The notes under the pieces were generated by a model that was not told where the DNA came from, searched no databases, and saw nothing but the letters and a program-made list of their open reading frames with translations. The position numbers and the translations under genes were made by a program. Of a stretch of 64,000 nucleotides of DNA, positions 44,948 to 58,200 are shown in pieces; the stretch's first letter is position 1; each line of letters starts with the position of its first letter. This stretch comes from Sphaerolaimus hirsutus (lineage: Eukaryota > Nematoda > Chromadorea > Monhysterida > Sphaerolaimidae), in the NCBI GenBank assembly GCA_964036195.1, contig OZ038453.1:19009206-19073205 (forward strand), written 5' to 3'.

Positions 44948-46296
44948 TAGCATTCAAAAAATAACCCGTGATTTATATTTTCGAAAATCACAATAAATAT
45001 AAATAACCCGTGATTTATATATATTTATATTTTTTTCAAATTCTGAGTGATATATTTATAAATATTTTTTAAATTTGAAAAAAAATCACTGAGAAAATCA
45101 CTCATACTTGATCCATTGCGGTGCAATGATTGCGCTTTATGACTAAAACATGTAATCTGTGCAAGAGAAATTTGCAAGTGATTTTCTCCAGAAAATCAAT
45201 CTGTTCATGTAGAGCATTATTGGGTTAAAATTGTATTTGAAGCAGGTAAATATTGTGCCTACACACTTAAAATTGTATTTTCACCCTGACTTTTTTGAAA
45301 GCTGAAATGGCCAAAAATGGAGACACGTTTCCATCAAGTTTTCCACTACTGAATGCTATATATGTTCAGTTTTCACAAATGGCATGAATTTTGGTGGGGT
45401 GGTGTTGGCAAATCACTAGTTTGATCACAACTCAAATGATGACAAATGGTGACATCACCATCAATTAGTTTTCATTTTGTATGTGACAAAAATGTAAACT
45501 GTTTTAGTAACTTTTTATTTATGTCATCCTGCTACAAATTCTATGGTTATGGTTTAGGTATAAAGCATCTCTCTATCTTATAACATACTTTTCTGAAATA
45601 AAACATGACTTTGAATCAAAAAATACCAATTTGATGTGATCAAAATTAATCTACAGTGATTGAAAGCTCAGTTTACCATTTTTGAAAATTAACAATGCTT
45701 GGTGACATGCACCAATGTCAGCTGTTTTCAAATATGGGGAACAACTGTGGAAAACTGTCACCATGGTGTCACCAGTGCCACTAGTGTCATCGCAATGTTG
45801 CCAAAATGTAGTCATGTGCCCAAAAATGAGTTATCATAGCACATCACCATTGAAAAAGTGCTGAGCATGAGCACCTATTTAGTCAAATGTCCATTGCCAC
45901 AACCAGTTGAGTGCTAAATATTTGCAGTGCAAAATATTTGTGAAGTTTTCATTGAGGTTGATGAGGTTCCATTGTGGTTTTTCTGTCATATTTGCTTGAT
46001 GTTTTCACTTGTAAAATATTGTACAAATGAATACTGTTTGTGGAATGATAATCAATGGACTGTGTTATCCTAGAGTACATTTTTTGTGCTTGCAAAAGCC
46101 CAGAATATTGCTTGAAATTGAAATAAAGCGCAAGTGATTTTTTGAGATTTTTTTCAAGCTTAGAGTTATTTTTTCAGTAATTTAATTATATTTTCTGGAG
46201 ACCTAGAGTGATTTATATATATTTATATTTTTTCCAATATTGGAGTGATATATTTATATATATTTTCCAAAAAATCGGTGATTTTTTCGAATGCTA
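44948..46296. mobile_element. hAT-like element, TAGCATTC ends
   Basis: Ends TAGCATTC / GAATGCTA are flanked by the perfect 8-bp duplication ATGGCAAT (44940-44947 and 46297-46304). Subterminal regions are arrays of 'gtgatttatatatatttata'. No transposase frame. Confidence 0.85.
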
Positions 46297-46304
46297 ATGG
46301 CAAT

Positions 46305-47191
46305 AGTTGTTGCTTGTGTCTTTATGTTGGGGACACATGGTGTGTCAATTGTCATCATTGATTAGTTTTTATAACATTCCATTTTTTAACATTCCATTTT
46401 TCAATTATCCACAGATGCACATTGGAAGTTGCCCAAAATGAATGAAAAGTAAGCCAATGAATGCCATTTTGCAAAACTCAACATAATTTATTCATAAGTT
46501 TTCTTCATATTTTTGTATTTCATTGTGGAGAAAACTGTTGGAAATAGACATTGCTTAATATTGCAATTTCATCTATGCAAATACATTACACAGCAAATAC
46601 CATCAAATCGGTGCACATTTTGGGGTGAGAAATTTTTTTCCTGAATGAACCACACTTGATACAACTATGCATGTACTTTATAAAGTCGATTATGTATGTC
46701 AATTTCGTACACCACCTTTCCCTGGCCACTTGCTAAAGTTTTTTATGGTTGAGAATCATTGGGGGCTTGGAACAAAAATGTTGTCATGTGCGAGAAGTTG
46801 ACAAGTCCATTTCCCTTCACAAAACATTTCTGCACTGTCCAAATCTGGTTTTAACGTAACCCCATTTTTGACATATTTATATGTTGAGAGCAGGTGCTGG
46901 AAATTTAGCACTTAATTATCAACATTTGGAACTTGATTGATGGTAGGCATATGCAAGCTCCATTGAACGTATGGCGCAGTCACAAATTGGACATGCTGTG
47001 TGTGGACTTGTCGACTTTTAGAATTGGACACATCAATTATCACTTATTCAATCACATTATCATACGTTACCATAAGCACATCACTTCCATCTATTGTAAG
47101 CCCCAGCACCGCCTGCTCCACCATTTCAATCAGTGCCAGCCTCGTCCCCACCATTTGTGGCAGCTTCACCGGCGCCATTATCAGTCATCTG
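46305..47191. other. no gene recognised
   Basis: Two overlapping frames at 46933-47265 are open up to the fold-back arm at 47192, which carries a possible donor (CCCA/gtaaaatg). They may be an exon of an unidentified gene or chance frames. Nothing else is seen. Confidence 0.3.
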
Positions 47192-48115
47192 GGGGCACTC
47201 CCAGACCCAGTAAAATGCCCTGTCAAATGTCAAATGTAATGCACATAGGGTTCAAACGGGATTGACTTTTCGGGATCGGGATCGGGATCGGGATTCACTT
47301 TTTGAGATTTCGGGATCGGGATCGGGATCGGGATTGGGGTTTCGGGATCGGGATCGGGATTGCTTTTGTGAGATTACGGGATCGGGATCGGGATTGGCCG
47401 GGATTGGGGTCACGGGATCGGGATCGGGATTGGGATAGGCATTTTTCCGGGATCGGGATTGGGTTCTGGGGATAGAGATTTTGGCCATTTTTCTGGCATT
47501 CACAGTTGTTCATAAAGGTTTCAAAACACTGTTGGATGCCAGAAAAGTGGCATAAAATTGACGCTGGGGGTTTGCATCCAGTTTTTTGCCTGCAAAAACG
47601 TCATTATTTCACTTTTTATAATTTCCACTCATTTTTCCGGGATCGGGATCCCGGACTTGGGAGTTTCTCGGGATCGGGATCGGGATTTGAAAACTTTCGG
47701 GATCGGGATCGGGATTGGTATTTTTGAGATTTCGGGATCGGGATCGGGATCGGGATTGGGGTTTCGGGATCGGGATTGGGATCGGGACTGGTAAATCCCG
47801 GACTTTCACGGGATCCGGGATCGGGATCGGGATCCCGTTTGAACCCTAAATGCACAGTGTCAAAAGTCATGTAAAATGCCTTGTAAACTGGCACACGTTA
47901 TGGAAAATTTCAAAAATCCTGTGAAATAGCAATTGTCATGCAAAGTGTCGATCATGTCCTATCCTAGGCCCTGTAGAATGGCAAACTTGTTTGTTTTTAT
48001 TCATTTTTAAAACATGTGTCAAAAGTCAATGTAAAACATCTTGGAAAATTTGAAGATGACTTTGCATGACATTTGACATTTTACAGGGCATATTACTGGG
48101 TCTGGGAGTGGCACC
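47192..48115. repeat. fold-back element with hAT-like insertion
   Basis: The left arm, ggcactcccagacccagtaaaatgccctg (47192 onward), pairs with the right arm ending cagggcatattactgggtct...gagtggcacc (to 48115). The terminal 'GGCACTCCCA..' and internal GTAAAA / TTTTACAG are the same design as the hairpin introns at 24902 and 11487. The 47246-47848 hAT-like element is inserted in the left arm. Confidence 0.75.
47246..47848. mobile_element. hAT-like element filled with cgggat array
   Basis: Ends TAGGGTTCAAACGGG / CCCGTTTGAACCCTA are flanked by the perfect 8-bp duplication AATGCACA (47238-47245 and 47849-47856). Much of the 603 bp is (cgggat)n in one strand sense at both ends. Long frames over it on both strands are repeat translations. 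Confidence 0.9.
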
Positions 48116-50052
48116 TGCTCTGCCCTTACCACGGCCAGTGTACCATCATCTTTTTTCTCTAGTAGGAAGTTATTGCCGAGTAGTTTGCCTAGTTTGGAAT
48201 CATAGCAGTGATGGTTCCACGTGTATGCGCAGCCATCTATGTGTGGGTGGGGAATTTAGGGTATGTTGTGGTGAATCAAGGTTGGAGTAAAAACAAATAA
48301 ATAAAAAAATTGTTATATTTTCTCTTAGATTGAACAGTATAAATCTCCCAAATTTTTTGGAATGCTAATTACATTACACCTGGTCCAATCTTTAGAGACT
48401 TTATACATTGCTCAAAGCAGAGTAGAGAAGAAACATCAAAACCAAAAAAGTTTAAAACTGGTTTTAAGAAATGTTTCCAATGTGTGATTATTTTTTTCCA
48501 AAATGCGAGCTTTTACAAAGTTGTTCCAAGTACAGATCTTAGTAGTAAAGAACTTAGTTCAAAGTATGGAACTTAGAAGTACAGATCTTAGTTCAAAATA
48601 CAGAACTTAGTAGTACAGAACTTAGTTCAAAGTACAGTGAACACCCTATTATCCTGCTGAAGCACATCACATGTTTATTATATACTTGTTAGTGTCATTT
48701 TTCATTCATGTAATTTTTCACATTTATCAATCACTCACCACCCCACCTCCTTTCTGGATCACCGCCACTTTCCAACAGCTGTTCTTTGTTCATGAAACAG
48801 CAAGTGCACACTTTGTCAAGTACAACTTGTTGTGGTCGAGGCCTAAACCCTGCATGTTGCGTGGTTTTTATATCCACACTCTCAGCGAATAAATATCATT
48901 CCATTTGTAACTGGAGGTACGGAATCATACCCTAATGAATGTTGTGATTTGTGATGTGATGTCCTTCTCAGTGCTGTCAACTCACAGTGTCCACTGTCAC
49001 ACCAGAGTGATCCAGACAAAGACAAGAGCACTCTGGCAGAGGAGATACCAGTCATTTGCTTGCAGTGGCTGTGCCATGCATCAAGAAATGGGGAGTGAAA
49101 GTATGATGGTTTTGGTTAACCCATGACACATTATGATCCTATTTCTCACATCACTAATTACCTATCCCATTTCACAAGTGAGAAAAAGGGGAATATGTTG
49201 GGATTTGTGATAATTGTTCAGTGAACTACTTCCATATCTGATAGAATATAATTAGCTGTGTGATAGCAGCCATAGAGGGAACACAATAAAGTACAAACAA
49301 AAAACAACAACAATTTATCTGAAAACTAAAAATTGTACAATTTTGAACATGTTTTCTGAATGAAGCGCCAAGTATATTTTGAGTGTTTATTTCAAATTTG
49401 AATCAGTCTAATTCATGCCATATTACATTCTGTTGCACACATGGGCCTCAGAGTGATAGCAGTCTGTATTCATGGTGCTAATTAATTTTTTGAGCCTCAG
49501 CAATGCAGAGTCGAGCTCACCTGGTGCCAACAAGGGTGAGGAGTGAAGGCTTTTGGAGTGGGCTGTAGAGTTATGCTTCTGGCACCATCGCCATGCGACA
49601 CATTCCTCATGGAGTTCAAATGACTCCATTAAGTCAAAAAGAATGAGAACAGGTCAAAGGTACTGAACTGAATTGGCATACAAAAGTAGCCACTTATAAA
49701 GGTTGGCTGAAAAATTTTTATAGGATGAAGTTTAATGGTTTGGCACAATCACTCAAAACCTACTTAACTGTAGAAATGTGTGTGAATGAATAGAATGTAG
49801 TGTCATAACAGCTCAGACAGGATTTGTCAGCTTGAGGCCAAGTCTGCTAGTTGCATGCAAACAATGTGGCAAAAGTGCCCCAGGCTCCGGCTGCACCAGT
49901 GGCTGAGATGGCCAAACATTTTGGACTGCCCATGTTGACAGTTGACACCCATCCAAATGCTAACAGCTTGCCATGACACATTGTCGACAACCCGCACTAA
50001 TTTGGCAAAGCGCTGCAACAGCTGGATGAGTGGATGAGTTTGTTGACTGATA
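48116..50052. other. no gene recognised
   Basis: Several short frames (48671-48892, 48935-49126, 49423-49629 minus, 49827-50210 minus) have no recognisable domain. A short direct repeat 'tagtagtacag.acttagttcaaagtac' occupies 48535-48630. Nothing further seen. Confidence 0.4.
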
Positions 50053-50488
50053 CAAGGACGTAGCCAGGGGGGCGGGGGGGGGGCAGCCGCCCCCCCCCCC
50101 CTTCCCGGGTCAGACCAAAAAATATGCCAGAAATGGCACTTCCATAAAGCGATTTTGTTGGCAGTCCGGAAAAATTTTCCGCGCAAGCGCGCATTTTGAC
50201 GCCGCACCATATTTTTCCTTCATATTTATAGTTCAGGCCAAAACAATCACTCAAAATCTGTCCCCGTCACTGTATATGTAAATAAAATACATATGTGTAC
50301 AGCTGTATTTGGCGCCAATGCCAACACCAATAGTGCCATGGCGTGGCACCTACGAATGACGCTGGCGCCAAACGCCATTCATTTATCATTTACCACTGGG
50401 GTCAAATTTGGGGGGCGCCCCCCCCCCCCCGTTCACCGGGCTCCGTATACAATCCGCCCCCCGCTCAAAAATCCTGGCTACATCCCTG
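50053..50488. mobile_element. hAT-like element, CAGGGATGTAGCCAGG ends
   Basis: The left end CAAGGACGTAGCCAGG and right end CCTGGCTACATCCCTG are flanked by the perfect 8-bp duplication GACTGATA (50045-50052 and 50489-50496). Long G and C runs adjoin each end. A lone left end of the same family lies at 52415-52430. Confidence 0.8.
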
Positions 50489-53400
50489 GACTGATAAGTG
50501 AATGCAAAGACCACCTTGATGTGGTGAACAATGCTGTGAACAAGAGTGCTAATTTTTCTGGCAGAATCACTGACAGAATGCTTGAGAATCAGGTCAACAA
50601 GGTTGAATCTGATTCCATTATGGGAATGATGGTTATAAAACCCTTTGTTAGTCAAAGGCAAATTTGACTGCATCTGAGGGGGGTGGAATTTTGAGTGATA
50701 AGAAAATGGATTCTGATGATCCTGATGATTTGTTGGAAAAGTCAGATGGTGACATTTCAATGGGGTGTTTTGAGGGGGATCATGTTGAATTTGAGCTTAA
50801 ATTTGATTGAATGACACTGCTCTGATGTGTGCAGAAAACTCCCATCAGGTGTGCTGTATGTGATAAATGTGAGACAGACCAGATTGGCAGAGCAGTGAAT
50901 AAACTCTGGAAAACTTTGACTGTACTTCTTCATGAAATATATATGTAAACAAGAACATAACCAGGAGGACAGGGAGCATATAAGAACCCCCTCTTGAAAT
51001 ACCCACCCTCATTTAACCCGGCAAATTTTCCACTCTGAGAAAATAGACACCCTGGGGGGTAATTTGAGGAAATATGTAATATGAAAACACAGCTCTTGTC
51101 AAATACACACCTTTTGAGTGCTTTTCAATACATTTATATCCAAATGTGTGCTTAGTTTCCAGAAGCAAGTAAAAAGCATTATTGTAAAATTACATTCAAA
51201 ACTGGGCTCTTAAGTCTACTGAGAATGAGATGCATCAAGGCTCGCGGTGGCATTTTCGGAAGGCATTTTCGGGCATTAATCAATGTTTTGGCAGAGTGCC
51301 AAGAAGGAATGCAGGATGTGTAGAGCACCTAAACACCTTCTTGGACCTCTGATAACACTCCCCACCTCATAAAATACCACCCCCAAGTTCAGGCAAGCAT
51401 GTGAATCGTGGATGATACGGCCAACTTCGGGCTTCATACTCTTGGTGTTCTACTGACCTTGGCACAGTTCCAACAACAGTTTCTGGCCTAGGATGACATC
51501 CAGGAGGATTGGACTGGACTCAAATGGTTTCAACTAATCCGTATTTACTATATATTCTTGTTTGTAACATATTTGCACTTGTTTTCACACTTGTATTTTG
51601 CACTTGTTTATGCCTGTTATTCCCATATTTGACTTAAATGTTCCACCTTCAATTGCTGGGCGTGTTTCTGAGAGAAACTAAGTGATTTTTTATATTCTGA
51701 CTCGAAACAAGCCCTAGAACACCTGGCATAAACCTTACCAGTGATCAGTATTTGCTGTAAAATCTCGATATTTTCGATACAAGTCAATTCTTAGTAAAAA
51801 CAGTTTTCACTGTATCGAATTTGTTTGTAATCAGATTTTGATGCAATTAGTACCATTGTGATTGGAATCATGCGCTCCAACTGTTTATACAACTTTGGGG
51901 TGACTCTAAACAATTTAAATCTACACCGATGTTCATGTACATTTGTTGTAAATAGGTGTGGTATTTCACTAACTTGTGGCTTTTTAGCTTGTTCTAACTT
52001 GTGTTTTGTGAAATGTAACCTCAGTTGTGATATACATAACAAATGCACTGTGATAAACCTTGTTTCTAAATTAGAAAACTATGGTAAACCATGGTTTCGA
52101 AAACTCATAAACTGATGTTGTTTGACCTTCTCTTGTTTTCTTGTGTTGTTGCTTTTGTCTTAGAGGTTAGTAACACCAATGTTGCCGGTATTCATTGGGT
52201 TTGGTTACATGCTCCAGCTAGTGAGTTCTATTCAGTTTTGTGCTTCTCCCTTGTTTTTATGCTACTTTGTGCTTGTATGTTGTAGCTGGAGTCTGTTTCC
52301 TTGATATTCATGTTTTTGGCTCGTAGACAGGTCTATTTTCCTTTTCACGTTTAAGCTCTGCCTATATTGATAACATTGTGCAGTTTAGACCCTGTTTAGA
52401 CCCTCTGTTTACACCAGGGATGTATCCAGGATTTTCGAGCAGGGGGGGGGCTGCTTGTTTACGGGGAACATAAATTTTTTCCCTACATAGGGACGTAAAG
52501 GCGTTTTGCTGCTAGCGCCATACAAAGGCACCACACCATGGCATTATTGGCGTTGGCGCCAGCGCCAGGAACCAATTTATATGTATGTAAATATGCATAC
52601 ATATACAACGAAAGTCACAAAAATGTGTTCATTTCCAAAACTATTGGTTTACAGGGATTGATCCACTGAAAATACAATGGATGGGGAAGAAAATGGTTTA
52701 CACCCACAAGACCCAAAAGTGACCCATAAACCATACTGTGCTCATACAAAGGTAAACACTTATTTTTGTAACAGTTCAAACTAAAGGAACTCCAAACTGA
52801 TTGGTTGGCTCCACCCAAGTGAAAAATCAGTTTTGAGCTATAAAAGCAGAATCAGAACCCTCTTTCAGTCTCACTCACTCACTCAACTACTGAACTAATA
52901 ATTCATTCTCCAGTCTAATTAAGACTAGTATGAGCCAGCCTGGTTTATGTCAGGTCTTTGTCCACTGTATTTGTCAGAGCTAGGTGTTTAACATGCCCTT
53001 AGGTTTTAATCAACACTTAGCCTGAGCTGGGAGCTTGGGTCTTGTGGAGTGAGTAGCTCAGTCAATAGCTGCTTGCTCCCAGGCTCGTGTCTGCTATACC
53101 TGGGTGTGGCTGGTGTAGCCTTTAATCAGCACATATATTATGTTCTGTGTTTGGAAAGTTTGAAATTTGTGCATTGATTTTTGAATGTTTTAAAGTGTTT
53201 GGAAATTTTATCAAGTGTTCAAGTCTAATTTTACCCTTTTGATTGTGAATTTGTCAAATTGTGAAAACATTTCAGACCTTTTTATCTGAAGTTATTGTGC
53301 TCTCAGAGCTTATTGAATTTGTTAAATTGTGAAATTGTTTGTCAAAGTTTCCCATCCATTTTGAATTGTGCTTTTGAAGTTTTTTTGATTTTTGTCTATT

Positions 53401-53800
53401 GAATTTGTTTGTATAACCCATCAAACTTTCCATCCATTTGTCAGTTGTGATCCCAATTTGTTCTATTTGATCAAGAATAAAAAAATGGACTTTTTAACTT
53501 TTGCATAAAACTGTCAACCAATAAATCCTGAAACCTTCTCCTTAAACCTTAACTGACTGATTCAACAATTGTATCCTGAAATCTCCTCATTAACCCCAAG
53601 GTACAAATTTGATGTTTTGCTCTTGAAACTTCCTCATCAATATTAACTTGCAAACTTTCATTTGCTCAAGTTTCTTTGGTTCAATTATTTTCAAGTTTTT
53701 TGTGTCCAAGGTGAAACTCTTGGAACTTTTACATTCAATCAATCCTTTGGCTCATAGTAGAGTACTTCATAGTTGGCTGGATATTTAGTATCTTTATAAT
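50489..53800. other. no gene recognised
   Basis: This holds the tail of the frame 50293-50667, a relic of the 'cctcgaaatacccc' MITE (50990-51075), a poly-G run with a lone hAT-like end (52415-52450), and AT-rich DNA. I find no supported gene. Confidence 0.4.
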
Positions 53801-55188
53801 TTGACTTTCTTTCAATTCACTATGCAATGGATCTGGCCTCAATGTGCTTTAAGGTGGACAATGTGCTTTAAGGTGGACACTCCCAACCTCTTACCACTTG
53901 GCAAGGCCATGGTTGATTTAATGGTTTCTGAAAATGTGGCACCCGTTTCTGAAGGTTTTTGGGATATTGATGACTCAGTCTGATGCCAATGTTTTGTCTG
54001 GGGATTTTTCTGTGGGTTCTGGCATCATTCCAATTTATACAAGGGCCACTTATGCTGAAAACGTAGCTGGTGCCAAGGATTTTGTGGTTGAATATGTGCT
54101 GCCAAGTGGTGAGGTAGTTGGTGGTGCCTCTCACGAGTGGGCTGGTGGTGCTCCCAAGAATGGGTTTTGGAACATTTGCTCTTGCACCCCAGTTTTACTG
54201 AACCTGGAATTTTGGGTGAATCAGCCCCACCTGCGAAGCACATTGTGTCAAAGTCAAGTCAAGTCAAAGTCGCTCTGGTGGTTGGTGAAACAAAGGGGAA
54301 AACTCATGCCGCACACTATAAAATGCAAATTGCTGCAGTATGTGCACACTGCTGTGGTTGGTGGCAGTGGGTCTACAGGCCACTATTTGAGCAATATCTC
54401 TGTCTATTGTATGGGTGTCTGGAGGTCTGCCTAAGGCAACCGCAGTTAGTAGGTCCGAAGTTGCTGTGTGCAAGAAAGGCATGTGCAAAAGGGTTGCTCA
54501 AAAGTTGTTGGCGCAGAGTGGCATGGTTTGACAGAATGTCAGTGACCGAGTTGTCGGACTTGTGTGACAAACTGGTTCAGGAGTTGCCCTGCTTCGTGGT
54601 CCAAGCTGTGCCAAGTGCTCAAAAGTTGCACCGAGCCTTGTCACCAAAGTTTGTTGAGGAGAATTTTGGGAGTGGGATCAGTTTTGGTGGACTCCCCTGG
54701 ATAAGTTTGGTAGTGAAGCTGTCTGTGTGGGTGACAGTATTTTGTGCAAGGTTCCCCAGCATAAAGTTTCAAACAATGTTGATCCAAAGTCACCAAATGC
54801 TAGTGCAAAGTCCTCTCATGTTTCTGACAATCCAAAGCACTTAACCAAAGTTCAAAATGGTCCACTGTGTTGCTTATTTGGAACTAAGTCCAATGACAAA
54901 TATCGAGCTTATTCTGATTTGCGTCAATGTCAAAAGTCATCAGGTTTTTGCACTGGGAAAAGTGAATGTCAACAACTGGCATGTGGTCATGAGATGAATG
55001 AATGTTTTCAGCAAGTCCCACTAAGAGACAAGTTGAATCAAACTGGGGAATTTGGGTCAGTAATGTTTGAAAAGGGGAAGTGTGAGTCGGTGACTAGCGT
55101 AGCGAGGCAGGATGTTACATCCACATGTCAAGTCATTGTTATTGCAATCATATACTGTGGGTGGAGCCGCATTAGATCCATCTTATAA
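53801..55188 (+). pseudogene. possible decayed coding region
   Basis: Overlapping plus-strand frames in two phases (53934-54434, 54137-54844, 54727-55188) cover 1.3 kb with fewer stops than the surroundings, suggesting a frame-shifted gene or retroelement relic. I recognise no reverse transcriptase, protease or gag motif. Low confidence. Confidence 0.2.
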
Positions 55189-55249
55189 ATATGTAGTTCT
55201 AGCATAATGGTTTTTCAAATGTACAAGTATTGCATTGTGTTGTGCTATC

Positions 55250-58200
55250 AAGTTGGAAACACAGGTTGAATAAACCTACTAGAGACTTCACCCACTGCTG
55301 CTCCAAGTTCAATCATTTTTTTTCCAAATTCAATCCAGTCCTCTTTGGTTTCAGCATCATCTAAAGGTACCATATTATTTTTTATGCTGAAACACAGAGT
55401 TTGGAATATCTTCTGGAGGGTCCTCAGGTCTAATGAGCATTTGAATTCACCCATTTTCTTGTTGTAGTCTCCCCCATAACAGCTGTCCAAAATACCTCTG
55501 CAGAAAGTATATATTTATTTATATTTATTTTTACACTTATTGATACCATTACTTATTGATACCATTATGTAATATCAAGTATTTATCCCACCTGTAATTT
55601 TTAACATCATAAACACTCTCCACATAAGCTGTGCCATGCTGGTTGATTAAAAACCATCCAGGGTCTTCTGCTGGTTTTGGTTCAATATCTGATAGACTGT
55701 CAAAATTGTCTAAAAAGACTATGCCCTCATGACCCTGTTAAATTAGGGTTCAGATATGTATCTTGTATGTAGTTTCAAGTTAGTGATCACTATATGAATC
55801 ATGTGTAAAATTGTCCAAAAAGGATATACCCTCCTCTAATAGAATGGCAGGTAAAAAGGTTGACGAAAAAATAGAACGGCGCTCTTCTATTAGAAGAAAT
55901 ATTGTATGTAGTATTTATCCCACCTGTGATTTTTAACATCATAAACACTCTTCACATAAGCTGTGCCATGCTGGTTGATAAAAACCATACAGAGTTTTCT
56001 GCTGGCTTTGGCTCAATATCAGATAAACTTTCAAAATTGTCCAAAAAGACTATACCCTCCTGACCCCGTGTAAGTTAGATTTCTGACAAATAGTTGGGTT
56101 CAGATGTATTTTTTAAAGTATAGGTTAAATATTAGTAGTGATTCTCATCTGAATCTTGTGTAAAGCAGTAGCCAGGTTATCCAACATTAATCCTAATTGT
56201 GTCAAATTAGAAATGTCCACCCCAATCTGAAATCAGACAATTTTGGCTTCAATAAAGTCTTTAGTGCTGTGTAGGGTGTCAAATTTCCGTTTTCCGTTTT
56301 CCGTTTCCGTTTTCCGCAGGCAAATTTTTTCCGTTTTCCGTTCCGTTTTCCAGCTGCTGAAATTTTTTTTCCGTTTTCCATTCCGTTTTCCGGCAGCTTT
56401 TTTTCCCGTTTCCGTTTTTCCGGCTCATTTTCTGTTTTCCTGCTAAATTTTCAGTTTTTCCGCCTTTTTTCCTTTTTCCATGTCAATTTCCAGTTTTTCC
56501 ACCTTTTTTCCGTTTTCCGCCTCAATTTTCCATTTTTTCCGCCTCATTTTACTTTTTCTGGCTCAACTTTCTCTTTTCTGATCAGCCAAACTGGTAAAAA
56601 TTCATGCAGATTGTCAATGATGTAAATTTTTTTCTGTTTCCAGCAAAATTACTGCAAATTTTTTCCACTTCCAGCAAAATTTCAACAAATTTTATCCATT
56701 TTCTGGCAAAATTTCAGCAAGTTTTTTCATTTCCATGCAAATCTGATTTTTCCGTTTCCGTTTTTCCATTTCCGTTTCCGTTTTCCGCCAAGTGCAAATT
56801 TTTTTCCGTTTTCCATACCGTTTTCCGGCTGCTGAAAAAAATTTTCCGTTTCTGTTTCCGTTTTCCGTAAAAAAAATTTTTTGACACCCTAGTGCTGTGA
56901 CCCCAACTTGAGAGCTCAAGTCACTGCTCTTAATTTTGAGACCTCAGTCCAATTTGCACCCTGTGGCTCTACCAGGCTGGATACTTTGGAAGTAATATTC
57001 AAGTTCCAATTAAATTTTAAGCATATTTTCAAATTCAATTTGTAGCCCTGCACAATTATTTTTTACACTGCAAAATGGCACCCACAAAACTGACCTTGTC
57101 ATCTGTAAACTTGAGGGGAGCAATGAAGGGTGTGTCTGGTTCTGGCACCAGTGTCTTGTTCTGCATCTGGAACTGCTTCAGCTGTACCTGTCCCTCAGTG
57201 AGGTATGTTCCAACAATGGGATAACCAGGCTTAGTCATGAATGATTCCAGGGTCCTTGAAGCTAACTCTGAGCCTGTAGCCTGTGTGATATTGCTGGTTT
57301 GAGGATTAAAAAGCTGTGGATATGAATGTAATCTGAAACAAAAGGAGGATGTCTGATGATAGATTAGAATGGGCCATGGACCAGTTGGCACTGCAACCAC
57401 AAACCATGACTGCCAGTTATTGTATACTCTGGTTTTAAAACCCACCACATGCTCTACTAGACAGTAAAACCTGTGTCTTTCTAAGGTCAACCAGGTTGCA
57501 AAAAACATTGTGGGAGGCTGTGCTAATAACAAGATATATTGACTGAAGTGCTCAGACCAATGGTGTCCTTTATTTGTGGCGTTAATGTCTCAACTTACTA
57601 CAGAATTATATTGTGTCAATACTTTATTAGGTTCTCCATCTTCATATATAGGCTTCATATATGCCAGATGAGTTATTTTATCAGACTTTTGACTGGGCAG
57701 TTATTAAAAGGGGGAGTCATTTTTTGGTCAGAATCAATCCCATCAATAAAGGATGGGGAACTTATTTGAGAGGGAGGTTTTTCCTTCACTGAGCTAATAG
57801 GGGGAGTTGTTTCAGGGGAACACTATTTTCAGGTTTTATGGTTTATATTTAGGACTTGATAATTTTCAATGAAATTCTCACCTTTTCAAGCAATTCAAGC
57901 CAATCACTCAGGCCAGCACTGCTGTACTTGAATTTCTGTCCCAACAGTTGTGTGAATTTCACAATGCTCTCAACACCAAATGCTTCTCCTATCATATTGA
58001 AGTACTGTGAAAGCAGTAAGACAATAAACAGCAAATATTCGCAATAGGTGAAAGGAGTTTGTGATATGATGCGCTGTGTAGCAGTGCTAATGTATGTGGG
58101 GATAAATTTCTTATTCTTAATATTTGTGTCCTTGATCAGGGTTGGCAAAATCGCAGAAAAGAATAAAAATAAAATAAAAATAAAATGGAAAGTTGAAGAA

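Noticed and set aside
47252-47894. Frames encoding Asp-Pro or Arg-Ser repeats
   Set aside because: Read through a (cgggat)n array inside a hAT-like element; composition is explained by the hexamer.
53045-53105. tRNA-like D-arm sequence (gtagctcagtcaatagc)
   Set aside because: No acceptor stem or B-box partner could be formed; at most a decayed SINE head.
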